Counted from the stretch's first letter, positions 45,647 through 55,270 are shown. The stretch: DNA of 64,000 bases from Microbispora rosea subsp. aerata (GCF_014647835.1 NZ_BMPY01000010.1:163733-227732); one strand, 5' to 3'. The notes: generated by a model from the letters alone, not told the origin. Made by a program: numbers and translations.

Positions 45647-45683
45647 GTGAGCAGGCCGGACCCGGTGGGTCCGGCCTGCTCAC
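45647..45683. terminator. Perfect 17-bp-stem terminator downstream of hpf
   Basis: The 17 bases at 45647-45663 are the exact reverse complement of 45667-45683, with a GGT loop. It lies 12 bp past the hpf stop. A related but shorter hairpin (GCAGGCCG...CGGCCTGC) occurs in the long spacers of the lipoprotein array. Confidence 0.85.
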
Positions 45684-45694
45684 GGGCGGACGGG

Positions 45695-46360
45695 CTAGCT
45701 TTCCACCAGCCTGAGGACTCCGTAGTCGTAGCCGCGCCGGCGGTAGACGACGCTCGGCTGACCGCCTTCCTTGTCGCGGAAGAGATAGAAGTCGTGCCCC
45801 ACCAGCTCCATTTCCAGGAGCGCCTGGTCAATCGTCATCGGGTCGGCCTTGTGGAACTTCTCCCGTACGATCAGCGGTCCGTCGCCGTCCATCTCGATGG
45901 GCACGAGAGGCTCGGAACCCTCGCCCGGCGCCCCGGCGGCCTCCACCGGGATCTCGGCGACCGGCTCCGGCTCCTCCCGGACGGTCGTGACCACCCCCCG
46001 CGCGTTCTCCGTCACCGCGGTGAGCTCTGCCATCGAGGGAGGGCAGTTCTTCCCGTGATGGATCTTGCGGCGATCGGCGAGCCGCCTCAGCCGCTCCTCC
46101 AGCTTGCCGATGGCGATGTCGAGCGCCGAGAACCGGTCGTCCGCGCTGGCCTCCGCGCGGATGGCGGGACCCCGCGAGTGGATCGTCAGCTCCACCCGCT
46201 CGCGCTGCCCGCTCTGCCGATGGTTGGGCTCCTTGGAGACTTCGACGTCGATCTGGATGAGCTTGTTGTTGAGCTTCTGGATTCTGGCCAGCTTGGACGT
46301 CACTTGATCGCGGAACCGGTCACCCACAGTGGTGTGCCGTCCCTTGACGATGATTTCCAC
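45695..46360 (-). CDS. hpf: Long-form hibernation-promoting factor (ribosome-associated RaiA/HPF)
   Basis: 221 residues from GTG 46360 (MEIIVKGRHTTVGDRFRDQV) with AAGGGGGG upstream; longer frames add an unconserved head. The N-terminal S30AE domain (1-100) has QIDVEVSKEPNHR and VELTIHSRGPAIRAEASADD. A Pro/Glu-rich linker follows, and a C-terminal dimerisation domain (about 165-221) has IVREKFHKADPMTIDQALLE and HDFYLFRDKEGGQPSVVYRR. Long HPF joins two 70S ribosomes into inactive 100S dimers in stationary phase or stress. It has a leader of about 300 bp. Confidence 0.94.
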   Translation of the reverse strand: MEIIVKGRHTTVGDRFRDQVTSKLARIQKLNNKLIQIDVEVSKEPNHRQSGQRERVELTIHSRGPAIRAEASADDRFSALDIAIGKLEERLRRLADRRKIHHGKNCPPSMAELTAVTENARGVVTTVREEPEPVAEIPVEAAGAPGEGSEPLVPIEMDGDGPLIVREKFHKADPMTIDQALLEMELVGHDFYLFRDKEGGQPSVVYRRRGYDYGVLRLVES

Positions 46361-46886
46361 GCAAAGCCCCCCTTCGCACATCGACGGTGGTGCACGGGCT
46401 TCATGGCACCCGTCCGGCCGACCTGGTCTTCGTCCCCACATCCGCCTGCTGAGGGGTTCGCAGCTCACTCGCCACTAGTGCCCTTCTCCTCTTACGGGGG
46501 ACATCTGGACCCCCGGGAGGGCAGGACTTACCTCTAAGCCGCACCGTGATCGGTCGACCAAGAGTCGCCTTACGTGGGCCGTTTCGCCTGCGGCTGGCAT
46601 CGGCTAACCAGGCCGGACCCCCGAGGGGAGTCGGCCCGGCGCAACCACGGACCCGAACGGGTGCCATGTCTGAACGCTAGTCGCTACCGCCTGGAATGTC
46701 AGCCAGGAGATCGGCTAAACGATCACTTTGCGTGATCCCGGTTGCCGTCTCGTCGATGGAAAATTCGCGGTCATGTTCTGGAAATCCCCGCCCGCGCGCC
46801 GTCCACACCTGCGTTGAGCAGGGAAGTCCCGGAGAAGTCCGCCCGTGGCCGTCCTCCCCCGACACGCCCGGCCCTTGCCGCAGTCT
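46361..46886. other. Intergenic between hpf and comF, no gene supported
   Basis: About 525 bp upstream of hpf. Short frames exist on both strands but none resembles a protein. The long distance to the next gene suggests a complex promoter for hpf, often stress-controlled in actinobacteria. No clear sigma-factor boxes or riboswitch were recognised by eye. Confidence 0.4.
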
Positions 46887-47621
46887 TTACCGTCTGTGAT
46901 ATTCGCCATTCCGGCGCCTCCGGCGTGTCGCGGCCACGGTGACCGCCGCGGACGCCTCCACGCCCGCGGTGCGCAGCGCCCTGGCCGCCTCCGCCAGCGT
47001 CGTCCCGGTCGTGACGACGTCGTCCACCACGACCACGGCGGCGGCCCGCCGGCCGCGTCCGTGGGGCCGCAGCCGCTCCGCCGCCCCCGGCACGACCGCG
47101 AAGGCCCCGGACAGGTTCGCGGCCCGCTCGGCCGATCCCAGCCCCGCCTGGTCGGCCACGCGGCGGCCCTGCCGGAGCAGGGGCGCGAGGACGGCGGGCC
47201 TGCCCCGGCGGCACAGCTCGCGGGCGGCCGCGGCGGCGACGGCCCGCACGGGGTCGTGCCCGCGGCGGCGGGAGGCGGCCCTGGCGCTCGGCACGGGCAC
47301 CAGCCACACCTCACGGCCCTCTCCCCCGCCCGGCCGCCCGTCGGCCGCCCAGGCGGCCACACAGGCGCTCACGGAGGCGGCCAGGACCGGCACCAGGGCC
47401 GTACGGCCGCGTTCCTTGCACGCGAGGATCATCCGGCGGGCCGCGCCGTCGTAGGTGGTGGCCGACCAGCAGTCCGGCAGGCCCGCGGGCGGCGGGTCCG
47501 GCGGCCGGCGGGACGGCTCCCGCAGCAGCTCGGCCGTACAGGTCGGGCAGGCCACCGCGCCCGGCGCGCCGCATCCGGCGCAGCGGGGCGGGAGGATCAG
47601 GTCGAGCAGGGCCGCACGCAC
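46887..47621 (-). CDS. ComF family phosphoribosyltransferase-like protein
   Basis: 244 residues from GTG 47621. An N-terminal zinc-ribbon-like pair of CxxC motifs (PPRCAGCGAPGAVACPTC) is followed by the ComF segment MILACKERGRTALVPVLA, VWLVPVPSARAASRRRGHDP and the PRPP-binding motif VVVVDDVVTTGTTLAEAARA. ComF proteins are needed for DNA uptake in competent bacteria; in actinomycetes the role is open. A run of Arg at the C-terminus (TRRRRRNGEYHRR) is unusual. The gene lies between lpqB and hpf, its usual place. Confidence 0.88.
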   Translation of the reverse strand: MRAALLDLILPPRCAGCGAPGAVACPTCTAELLREPSRRPPDPPPAGLPDCWSATTYDGAARRMILACKERGRTALVPVLAASVSACVAAWAADGRPGGGEGREVWLVPVPSARAASRRRGHDPVRAVAAAAARELCRRGRPAVLAPLLRQGRRVADQAGLGSAERAANLSGAFAVVPGAAERLRPHGRGRRAAAVVVVDDVVTTGTTLAEAARALRTAGVEASAAVTVAATRRRRRNGEYHRR

Positions 47622-47710
47622 GCCCTCAGGGTGCCGCCCGCCACCGACATTCGGCCTCGCTCGCGGAGCCGCCGGCGCGTCTTTCGTGCCGGCCGACCTC
47701 GATCCGCGAC

Positions 47711-49477
47711 TCAGCCCAGAGGGTAGACGGGGTTGGTGGCGCCGTTCTCGGCGCGCGGGGTCCAGGTGTGCTTGTCCATGCTGTAGGCGAGCACCTGGCC
47801 CTCGTCGGCCTCGGCGAGGACGTGGTCGGGGACGGCCGCGATCGACTTGATCTTCGAATCCAGCTTGATGGGGCCGTCGTTGGGGATGATGCCCTCCATC
47901 ACCGACCAGGTGGTGAGCTCCTGGCCGCTGCTGCCCTCGGACAGCACGAGCAGGTCCGCGGCGTCCTGCCACGCGATGTCTTTGATCTTCCGCGCGTCGC
48001 GCGGCTCGATGAGCGTCCGTACGGCCTCGATCCGCGTCTGCTGGCCGTTGCGGACGATCGTGCCGATCTTGACGGAGGTGCCCAGGCCGTTGTCGACGAT
48101 CGCGGCGACCCGGGCTCCGTCGCGGGAGACCCGCAGCTCGACGATGCGCCCGTACGACAGCTCGTCGTCGATGTCCACCTCGTGGGCCCTGCCGTTGTCG
48201 GCCGTCCAGACCCGGCTCTCGTGCGAGTTCACCCTCTCGGCCGACCAGACGGCCCCGTAGCGGTCCCAGGAGGGCGGGCTCATGTCCTTGCCCGCGATCC
48301 ACCGCTGCCACTGGCTGCCCGGGGCCATCGGGGCGACGTAGACGCCGTCGCCGTTGAGCAGGGCGGCCACGAGAGGCGGGAACCGGTCGGTGCCGGAGAC
48401 CGCGGGCTGGGTGAACTTCCCGGCCTGCTCGCCCGCCGCGCCGGGCACCGGCGTGCCGTCGCCCTTCTCCTTGAACTGCAGCAGCCTGCCGCCCTGCATG
48501 TAGAACGCCTGCAGGGAGCCCGTGAGCACGTTCGGGTCATACCCGGCGTAGTCGGCGGGCCGGAAGCGCGGGCCGGTCTCGCCGTTCACGCGGATCTCGA
48601 CGGTGCGGCCGGTGACCAGCTCGCCGAGCGTCCACACGAGCTGCGCCTTCAGCGCGTCGAGGCGGTCGGGCGGCACCGACTCCAGCGCGGCGGAGAAGTC
48701 GATCACGACCGTGTCGCCCTCGACCGTGATCCGGTTGAGGCCGGTGCCCGGGGGGAACGCGCTGCTCACCGCGTTCCTGATGGACGAGGTCGGCCCGGCG
48801 AGCAGGCGGCGGACCAGCGTCTCCGGCACCCCCCTGCTGGGCTCGATCGGCACCCACACGCGGTCGACCACGAGCCCGCTCTCCCGGGTGGCCGGCGGGT
48901 AGTACAGGTCCACCCTCCGGTAGGCGCGCTGCAGGTCGTCGTTGGACAGCAGGCGGGCGTCGGGCAGCCCGTCGATCCGCCACTCGCCGTCGACCTTGAC
49001 CAGCGTGAACGGCTCGGTGAACGGCCCGCTGGCCGGGGTGGACCTGCCGTCCGGGTCGATCGTGGCGACGGCCGTGCCCTTCAGCGTCACCGTCGTCCGC
49101 GTGGCCTTCCGGAGGTCCTGCGTGTGGTCCGACTCGATCTTGCCCTCGTAGATGCGGGTCTGCCCCCACGGGTTCCAGCGCTTGGCCGCGCCCGGGGTGA
49201 GGTAGTCCCTGGCCACGCTCAGCTCACGGTCGTCGAACGCCGCCATGGCCGCCTGGAAGCCCTTGACGATGTCCTCCGGCGACGCGCCCTTCTTCGGCCG
49301 GGTCGCGATGAGCCGCACGTACGGCTGGCTGAGCGTGTCCTTGCCGTGGTCTTCCTGGGCGGCGCGCGGGCTGCCGCCCGTGGGCACGGTGGCGCAGCCC
49401 GCCCCGCCGGAGATCAGGGCGAGCGCCGCGCCCGCGACCGCGGCGAGGCGACGGACGCCGAGCCGCTCACTCCGCAT
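47711..49477 (-). CDS. lpqB: LpqB lipoprotein, MtrAB partner
   Basis: 588 residues from ATG 49477, overlapping mtrB by 11 bp. The lipobox SGGAGC (Cys28) places it on the outer membrane face. A GerMN domain spans about residues 205-300 (LVRRLLAGPTSSIRNAVSSA, TVEIRVNGETGPRF). The C-terminal half is a beta-propeller (VWTADNGRAHEVDIDDELSY, LRVSRDGARVAAIVDNG). In mycobacteria and Streptomyces LpqB interacts with the sensor MtrB and modulates MtrA phosphorylation, cell-wall homeostasis and development. Length and operon position (mtrA-mtrB-lpqB) are normal. Confidence 0.95.
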   Translation of the reverse strand: MRSERLGVRRLAAVAGAALALISGGAGCATVPTGGSPRAAQEDHGKDTLSQPYVRLIATRPKKGASPEDIVKGFQAAMAAFDDRELSVARDYLTPGAAKRWNPWGQTRIYEGKIESDHTQDLRKATRTTVTLKGTAVATIDPDGRSTPASGPFTEPFTLVKVDGEWRIDGLPDARLLSNDDLQRAYRRVDLYYPPATRESGLVVDRVWVPIEPSRGVPETLVRRLLAGPTSSIRNAVSSAFPPGTGLNRITVEGDTVVIDFSAALESVPPDRLDALKAQLVWTLGELVTGRTVEIRVNGETGPRFRPADYAGYDPNVLTGSLQAFYMQGGRLLQFKEKGDGTPVPGAAGEQAGKFTQPAVSGTDRFPPLVAALLNGDGVYVAPMAPGSQWQRWIAGKDMSPPSWDRYGAVWSAERVNSHESRVWTADNGRAHEVDIDDELSYGRIVELRVSRDGARVAAIVDNGLGTSVKIGTIVRNGQQTRIEAVRTLIEPRDARKIKDIAWQDAADLLVLSEGSSGQELTTWSVMEGIIPNDGPIKLDSKIKSIAAVPDHVLAEADEGQVLAYSMDKHTWTPRAENGATNPVYPLG

Positions 49478-51218
49478 CGAAGGCCCCCGCCTCCACGTTC
49501 TCCCGCGTCCGCGGCGCGGTCTCCGGCACGGCGACGCCGCCCGCCGGGCTCAGCACCGGAGTGGTGTGGCCGCGCCACGTGCGGCGCATCTCCACCTCGG
49601 GCGGCACCAGCGGGAGCGGCGACCCGCGCAGCGGCGCTCCCGCCACGCGCGGCAGCGACAGGCGGAACTGGCTGCCCTCCCCCGGCGCGCCCCACGCCTG
49701 CAGCCAGCCGCCGTGCAGCATGGCGTCCTCCCGCGAGATCGCCAGGCCGAGCCCGGTGCCGCCGATGGTCCGGGCACGGGAGGGGTCCGCCCGCCAGAAG
49801 CGGTCGAAGACCAGGTTCTCCTCCCCCGGCTTGAGGCCGACCCCGTAGTCGCGTACGGCCACGGCCACCGCGTCGCGGTCGGCGCCGAGCGTGACGACGA
49901 TGTCCTTGCCCTCGCCGTGCTCGATGGCGTTGAAGAGCAGGTTGCGCAGGATACGCTCGACCCTGCGGCTGTCCACCTCGGCCATGCACGGCTCGTTGGG
50001 CAGGCGCAGCTCGAACCGGGTGGCCTGCCGCTCGGCGAGCGTCTCGGAGTCGCCGACCGCGCGCATGACCACGTCGCGCATGTCGACGGACTCCAGGTCG
50101 AGCGTCGCCGCCCCGGCGTCGTAGCGGCTGATCTCCAGCAGGTCGGCCAGCATCGACTCGAAGCGTTCGAGCTGATTCTGCATCAGCTCCGCGGCGCGGG
50201 CGGAGGCGGGGTCGAAGTCCTCGCGGCCCTCGTACAGCAGGTCGGCGGCCATGCGGACGGTCGTCAGCGGCGTGCGCAGCTCGTGCGAGACGTCGGAGAC
50301 GAACTGCCGCTGCACCTGGGAGAGCTCCTCCAGCTGGTGGATCTTCACGGCGAGGTTGGACGCCATCTCGTTGAACGAGGTCGCCAGCCGGGCGAGGTCG
50401 TCCTCCCCGCGCACCTTGAGCCGCTCCTCCAGCCGGCCGGCGGCGAGCCGCTCCGCCGCCTGGCGCGCGAGCCGTACGGGCGTGACCACCTGCCGGGTGA
50501 CCAGCGAGGCGACGCCGGCGAGCAGCAGCACGAGCGCGGCTCCCGCGCCGAAGACCATCTGCTGGACCGTGAGCAGCGTCCTCTCCTCGTCGCCGAGCGG
50601 GAAGACGTGGTAGATCTCGTAGGTCCCGTTCACCCTGGCGCCGACCACCCAGGCGCTCTCGGGCTGCCTCTCGCCGATGTACCGGACCTTCACGGTCTGG
50701 TCCCACAACGACTGCTCTTCGCTGTTTTGGACCTTCGCGCGCAGCGAGGCGGGGATGCTCGACCAGTCGATCTGGCCGGACGCCCGGCCCTCGCCGACCG
50801 ACGCGTCGTTGAAGATGACGACGTCGTAGCGGCCTCCGGAGCGGTCGACGAGCGCCTTGGCCGCCGCGTCGGCGGGGTTCATCGTCTGCCCCCGGCCGGT
50901 GGCGTCCTGCGTGATGTCGGCCGAGTCCTCGGACTGGGTGAGGTAGCCGCTGGCGGTCGCGATGTTCGCCCGCGACTCCTCCACCGCGGACACCTCGCTG
51001 CTGGTCAGCACCGAGGCGATGATCGACTGCATCAGGAAGACGCCGAGGACGACCACGACGGCCATCGACAGCACCAGCGTGCTGGTGACCACGCGAAGCT
51101 GGAGCGAGCGCCGCCAGGCGTGCCGCAGCCGGCCCGCGAGGCGGCGCGCGCGTCTGCGGACCCCACGGGCGATCTGGCGCGGGGTCCGTCGACGGGGTTT
51201 CCTCGCGGAGACCGGCAT
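49467..51218 (-). CDS. mtrB: Sensor histidine kinase MtrB
   Basis: 583 residues from ATG 51218. Two membrane helices (about 45-70 and 225-250) frame an extracytoplasmic sensor of about 155 residues. A HAMP domain (QVVTPVRLARQAAERLAAGR) leads to the H-box VSDVSHELRTPLTT with phospho-His312, then N, G1 and G2 boxes (NLLFNAIEHGEGKD, VRDYGVGL, IGGTGLGLAISRED). It phosphorylates MtrA to coordinate cell division and wall remodelling. It starts 16 bp after mtrA and overlaps lpqB. Confidence 0.96.
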   Translation of the reverse strand: MPVSARKPRRRTPRQIARGVRRRARRLAGRLRHAWRRSLQLRVVTSTLVLSMAVVVVLGVFLMQSIIASVLTSSEVSAVEESRANIATASGYLTQSEDSADITQDATGRGQTMNPADAAAKALVDRSGGRYDVVIFNDASVGEGRASGQIDWSSIPASLRAKVQNSEEQSLWDQTVKVRYIGERQPESAWVVGARVNGTYEIYHVFPLGDEERTLLTVQQMVFGAGAALVLLLAGVASLVTRQVVTPVRLARQAAERLAAGRLEERLKVRGEDDLARLATSFNEMASNLAVKIHQLEELSQVQRQFVSDVSHELRTPLTTVRMAADLLYEGREDFDPASARAAELMQNQLERFESMLADLLEISRYDAGAATLDLESVDMRDVVMRAVGDSETLAERQATRFELRLPNEPCMAEVDSRRVERILRNLLFNAIEHGEGKDIVVTLGADRDAVAVAVRDYGVGLKPGEENLVFDRFWRADPSRARTIGGTGLGLAISREDAMLHGGWLQAWGAPGEGSQFRLSLPRVAGAPLRGSPLPLVPPEVEMRRTWRGHTTPVLSPAGGVAVPETAPRTRENVEAGAFDAE

Positions 51219-51234
51219 GGCGGTGACGAACGAC

Positions 51235-51912
51235 TTACGCTGGGCCGGCCTTGTAGCCCACGCCCCGGACCGTGACGACGATCTCGGGGTGCTCCGGGTC
51301 CTTCTCGATCTTGGCGCGCAGGCGCTGGACGTGCACGTTCACCAGGCGGGTGTCGGCGGCGTGCCGGTAGCCCCAGACCTGCTCGAGCAGCACCTCGCGG
51401 GTGAAGACCTGGCGGGGCTTGCGGGCCAGCGCGACCAGCAGGTCGAACTCCAGCGGCGTGAGGTTGATGGTCTCGTCGCCGCGCTTGACCGAGTGGCCGG
51501 CCACGTCGATGGTGATGTCGCCGATCTGCAGGATCTCGGGCGTGGGCTCGTCGGTGCGGCGCAGGCGGGCGCGCACCCGGGCGACCAGCTCCTTGGGCTT
51601 GAACGGCTTGACGATGTAGTCGTCCGCGCCGGACTCCAGGCCGAGCACCACGTCGATCGTGTCGCTCTTGGCCGTGAGCATCACGATCGGGACCCCGGAC
51701 TCGGCGCGGATGCGGCGGCAGACATCGATACCATCGGCGCCGGGAAGCATCAGGTCGAGCAGGACGAGGTCCGGCCGGGTGTCCCTGAAGGCGTCGAGTG
51801 CCTTGTCGCCATCGGACACGAACGACGGCTCAAAACCCTCCCCGCGCAACACGATGCCGAGCATCTCGGCGAGAGCGGCGTCGTCGTCGACGACCAGCAC
51901 GCGTCCTTTCAT
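51235..51912 (-). CDS. mtrA: OmpR-family response regulator MtrA
   Basis: 225 residues from ATG 51912. Receiver domain with the acidic cluster at 9-11, phospho-Asp53 in LVLLDLMLPGADG and Lys in YIVKPFKPKELVA. The winged-helix output domain has GDETINLTPLEFDLLVALAR and the RLVNVHVQRLRAKIE recognition helix. MtrA is an essential or near-essential regulator of replication, division and wall genes in actinobacteria. First gene of mtrA-mtrB-lpqB. Confidence 0.97.
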   Translation of the reverse strand: MKGRVLVVDDDAALAEMLGIVLRGEGFEPSFVSDGDKALDAFRDTRPDLVLLDLMLPGADGIDVCRRIRAESGVPIVMLTAKSDTIDVVLGLESGADDYIVKPFKPKELVARVRARLRRTDEPTPEILQIGDITIDVAGHSVKRGDETINLTPLEFDLLVALARKPRQVFTREVLLEQVWGYRHAADTRLVNVHVQRLRAKIEKDPEHPEIVVTVRGVGYKAGPA

Positions 51913-52219
51913 GGTCCCTCATTCGTACGCGTATGGGAGATTTGGGCGTTTGTCACTGGTTCCCCCGCAGGCTACCGTGGCCACGGCTTTGGTGTTACAC
52001 GACCATGACAGAGGATGGAGTTTAGGCGCAGCGGACGAAGCGCGCGATTGTCTGACCCGATGCGGTCACACCGGCGGGAATCCCGTGGTGCGGTCACGTT
52101 CCAAGTGTGCGCCGCCACACCCCGTTTCGACCATCCCCCAAAGCATTCCGTCGCACTTCCCGTCGAGAGCCTCCGGCACGATCGCGCGGCAGGCCCGTAC
52201 ATCATGCCAGGATTGGGAC
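51913..52219. other. Divergent promoter region between mtrA and the membrane-protein operon
   Basis: About 307 bp with somewhat lower GC than the flanks. No small gene recognised. It must carry the mtrA promoter and that of the 52220-57563 operon. No MtrA box could be assigned with confidence by eye. Confidence 0.4.
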
Positions 52220-53512
52220 ATGACAGACGGCCCCGGCTCCACCCCCGACGTGCCCCCCGGCTGGGCGGCCGAGCAGCCTCCCCCGTATCGCGGGGCCGCG
52301 GGGTCCTGGGCCTCCCCCGGCGCGCCCCAAGGGCCCGCCGCGCCCTCCGGCCCGCCGCACCACGCGGCGTACCCGCCCTCACCGTACGCCGGGCCGTACG
52401 GATATCCGCCTCAAGACGCCCCGAGACCGGGCGTCATCCCGCTGCGCCCGCTGGCGCTCGGCGACATCGTCGACGGCACGATCAAGCTCATCCGGTCGAA
52501 CCCCAAGGCCACGCTCGCCCTGTCGGCGATCGTAGCGGCGATCACCGCGATCCCCGTCTCCATCGGACAGGCGCTGTCGCTCGGCACGATCGGGCAGATC
52601 CTCGCCGACCCGTACGCCGCCGAGACGCTGGAGGCGCCGGCCTCCGGGACGGCCGCGCAGTCCATCGGCACCATCATCAGCTACGTCATGACGTTCGTCG
52701 GCACCACGGTCCTCACCGGCATGCTCACCCGGGTGCTCGGGCGCGCGGTGTTCGGCGGGCGCATCACGGTGGGCGAGGCGTGGCGCCTGGCGCGTGCGCG
52801 CGTCCCCGCGCTGCTCGGGCTGGTGCTGCTGCAGACGCTCATCTTCCTGCTGCCGCTGCTGGTGCTCTTCCCGCCGTTCCTGGGCCTGGCCTCGGCCGGC
52901 GCGTTCGCCGCCATCGAGACCGACGGCGCGTGGCTCGCGGTCCTCGCCGGAGTGCCGTGCCTCCTGGCCTACCTCTCCTACCTGATGTTCTTCTACACGC
53001 GCCTGTCGCTGGCGGCCCCCGCGATCGTGCTGGAGGGACGCGGGATCGCCGACTCCATGAGCCGGTCGTGGCGGCTGGTGAAAGGCGACAGCTGGCGGGT
53101 CCTCGGCATCCTGCTGCTCACCCTCCTGCTCACGGCCGTCATCGGCACCGTGCTGGCGCTGCCGTTCACGCTCGTCGGCTCGCTCCTCGGGGTGCTGAGC
53201 GGCGGCACCGCCGCGGGGACCGTGCTCACCGCGCTCCTGCTGGCCCTCGGCCAGGTCCTCGCCTCGATGATCACCTATCCCTTCCAGGCGGGCGTGGGCG
53301 GGCTGCTGTACGCCGACCGGCGGATGCGGGCCGAGGCGTTCGACCTGGTGCTGCAGACGGCGGCGGAGCGCAACCAGGCGCAGGGCTGGGTGCACGCCGG
53401 GGTCGACGACCTGTGGCACCCGAGCTACGCCGCGGGGACCGGGCCGGACTCCGGGCCCTCCCACGGCGCCCCGCCGCATGGACCGTACGGACCGTACGGG
53501 CCGCGGGCGTGA
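52220..53512 (+). CDS. Polytopic membrane protein with Pro-rich cytoplasmic head
   Basis: 430 residues from ATG 52220. The first 75 residues are Pro/Gly/Ala-rich. From IPLRPLALGDIVDGTIKLIR on, six membrane segments follow (for example ATLALSAIVAAITAIPVSIG, LLGLVLLQTLIFLLPLLVLF, GILLLTLLLTAVIGTVLALP), with LSLAAPAIVLEGRGIADSMS between helices. This matches the membrane domain related to glycerophosphodiester phosphodiesterase family proteins (DUF7544/GDPD_ap type) common next to DUF4129 genes. The C-terminus repeats GPYGPYGP. It overlaps the DUF4129 gene by 4 bp and begins an operon of five. Confidence 0.8.
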   Translation: MTDGPGSTPDVPPGWAAEQPPPYRGAAGSWASPGAPQGPAAPSGPPHHAAYPPSPYAGPYGYPPQDAPRPGVIPLRPLALGDIVDGTIKLIRSNPKATLALSAIVAAITAIPVSIGQALSLGTIGQILADPYAAETLEAPASGTAAQSIGTIISYVMTFVGTTVLTGMLTRVLGRAVFGGRITVGEAWRLARARVPALLGLVLLQTLIFLLPLLVLFPPFLGLASAGAFAAIETDGAWLAVLAGVPCLLAYLSYLMFFYTRLSLAAPAIVLEGRGIADSMSRSWRLVKGDSWRVLGILLLTLLLTAVIGTVLALPFTLVGSLLGVLSGGTAAGTVLTALLLALGQVLASMITYPFQAGVGGLLYADRRMRAEAFDLVLQTAAERNQAQGWVHAGVDDLWHPSYAAGTGPDSGPSHGAPPHGPYGPYGPRA

Positions 53513-54147
53513 CGGTCATACGGACGGCGGCGCTGCTCGCCTCGCCGGTCGACGTCGGCCGCGAGCAGGCCGCGCGCGAGGCCGCGCGGGAGCTGTCCAG
53601 GGCGGGCTACCAGCATGAACCGCTGTTCGACCGGCTGCGACGGGAGGTCTCCCAGTTCCTCGGCGACCTGCTGAGCGGCGGCGGTGCGGGCGGGGGCGGC
53701 CCGGCGTCGCTCGTCGTGATCACGATCGTGCTCGCCGTCCTGGCCGTGCTGCTCCTGTGGGCCCTGCGCCGCCTGTCCGGCGGCCGGCGCACGGAGAGCG
53801 GAGCGGTGTTCGGGGAGCGTGAGCGGACTGCCGCCGAGCACCGCGCCGAGGCCGAGCGCCTGGCGGCCGAGGGCGCCTGGGCCGGGGCCATCCAGGAACG
53901 GCTGCGCGCGATAGCCCGCGAGCTGGAGGAACGCGCCGTCGTCAGCCCGCTGCCGGGCCGTACGGCGGTGGAGCTGGCCGAGGCCGCCGGGCAGGCGCTG
54001 CCGCCCCACGCGGCGGACCTGCGCGCGGCGGCGCGCCTGTTCGACGATGTGACCTACGGCGGGGCCGGCGGCACCCGGGAGGGCTACCGGACGCTCGCCG
54101 CCCTCGACGAGCGCCTGCGGTCGGCGCGTGCGGGCGTGGCCGCATGA
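53509..54147 (+). CDS. DUF4129 domain membrane protein
   Basis: 212 residues from GTG 53509 (GTGA overlap with the previous stop). Helical segment with EAARELSRAGYQ and LFDRLRREVSQFLGDLL, one membrane helix (LVVITIVLAVLAVLLLWAL), then the DUF4129 domain (RAEAERLAAEGAWAGAIQER, then PGRTAVELAEAAG and DVTYGG). DUF4129 proteins go with MoxR-DUF58 systems and transglutaminase-like genes; their task is unknown. Overlapping starts show translational coupling along the operon. Confidence 0.85.
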   Translation: MTVIRTAALLASPVDVGREQAAREAARELSRAGYQHEPLFDRLRREVSQFLGDLLSGGGAGGGGPASLVVITIVLAVLAVLLLWALRRLSGGRRTESGAVFGERERTAAEHRAEAERLAAEGAWAGAIQERLRAIARELEERAVVSPLPGRTAVELAEAAGQALPPHAADLRAAARLFDDVTYGGAGGTREGYRTLAALDERLRSARAGVAA

Positions 54148-55270
54148 CCGCGACCAGGAGGCGGCAGGCCGCGTGGGTCGCGCTGCTGGCGGCGCTCGTG
54201 CTCGGCGCGGCGGCGCTGCCCGTGCTGCTGACGGGGAGACAGCCGGACGGCCGTCCCCTCGACCCCGCCGGCACCTCGCTGGACGGCGGCGCCGCGCTCG
54301 CCCGGCTGCTCGAGGCGCACGGCGTGCGGGTGGTCCGCGCGAAGACCCCCGACGCGGCCGTGTCCGCCGCAGGGCCGTTCACCCTGCTGCTGGTCACCGA
54401 GGCGAGCTTTCTGGACCGCGGCGCCGCCGGCCGCCTCGCCGCGGCTTTCGGCGACCGGCTCGTCGTCGGCTCCGTGCCATACCTCGACGTGCTCGCCCCC
54501 GGCGTGCGCAAGGACGGCCCCGCGCACACCCGCTCCCGAGCGCCGGAGTGCGCGCTGCGGGAGGCGGTGCGGGCCGGCAGCGCCTACACCGGCGGCACCT
54601 CGTACGTCGGGCCGCCGGGCTCCACCGGCTGCTACCCGGCCGGCGACGGGCACACCCTGGTCCGCTACACGGCCGGCGGGCACACGGTGACCGTGCTGGG
54701 CGACGCGTCGTTCATGACCAACCTGCGCCTGGCGGAGGACGGCAACGCCGCGCTCGCGCTGAACCTGGCCGGAGCCCGGCCGACGCTCGTCTGGCTCACC
54801 GAGCCGGACGACCCCGTGCAGGCCGCCGGCGGCGCGGACGGGGAGGCCCGCTCGCTCGGCGAACTCATCCCCGACGGCGTGAAGTGGGCGGTCTTCCAGC
54901 TCGCCCTCGCGGTCGCCGTGGTCGCCCTGTGGCGGGGCCGCAGGCTCGGGCCCGTCGTGGTCGAGCGCCTGCCCGTGGCCGTGCGGGCGTCGGAGACCGT
55001 GGAGGGCCGCGGGCGCCTGTACCGGTCGCGCCGGGCCAGGGACCGGGCGGCCCTCGCGCTGCGGGCCGCCGCGGCCGACCGGCTCGCCCCCCGGCTCGGG
55101 CTGCCCCGCACCGCGACCGCGCAGGAGGTCGCCGTCGCGGCGGCCGCGCGCACCGGCCGGGACCCCGCACCCGTGGTGACGCTGCTGTGCGGCCCGCCGC
55201 CCGGGGACGACGCCGCGCTGGTGGCCCTCGCCGCCCACCTGGACACACTGGAAAGGCAGGTACGAGACTC

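Noticed and set aside
46401-46667. Minus-strand open frame of 88 codons upstream of hpf
   Set aside because: Arg/Pro/Gly-rich with no motif; more likely part of the hpf leader.
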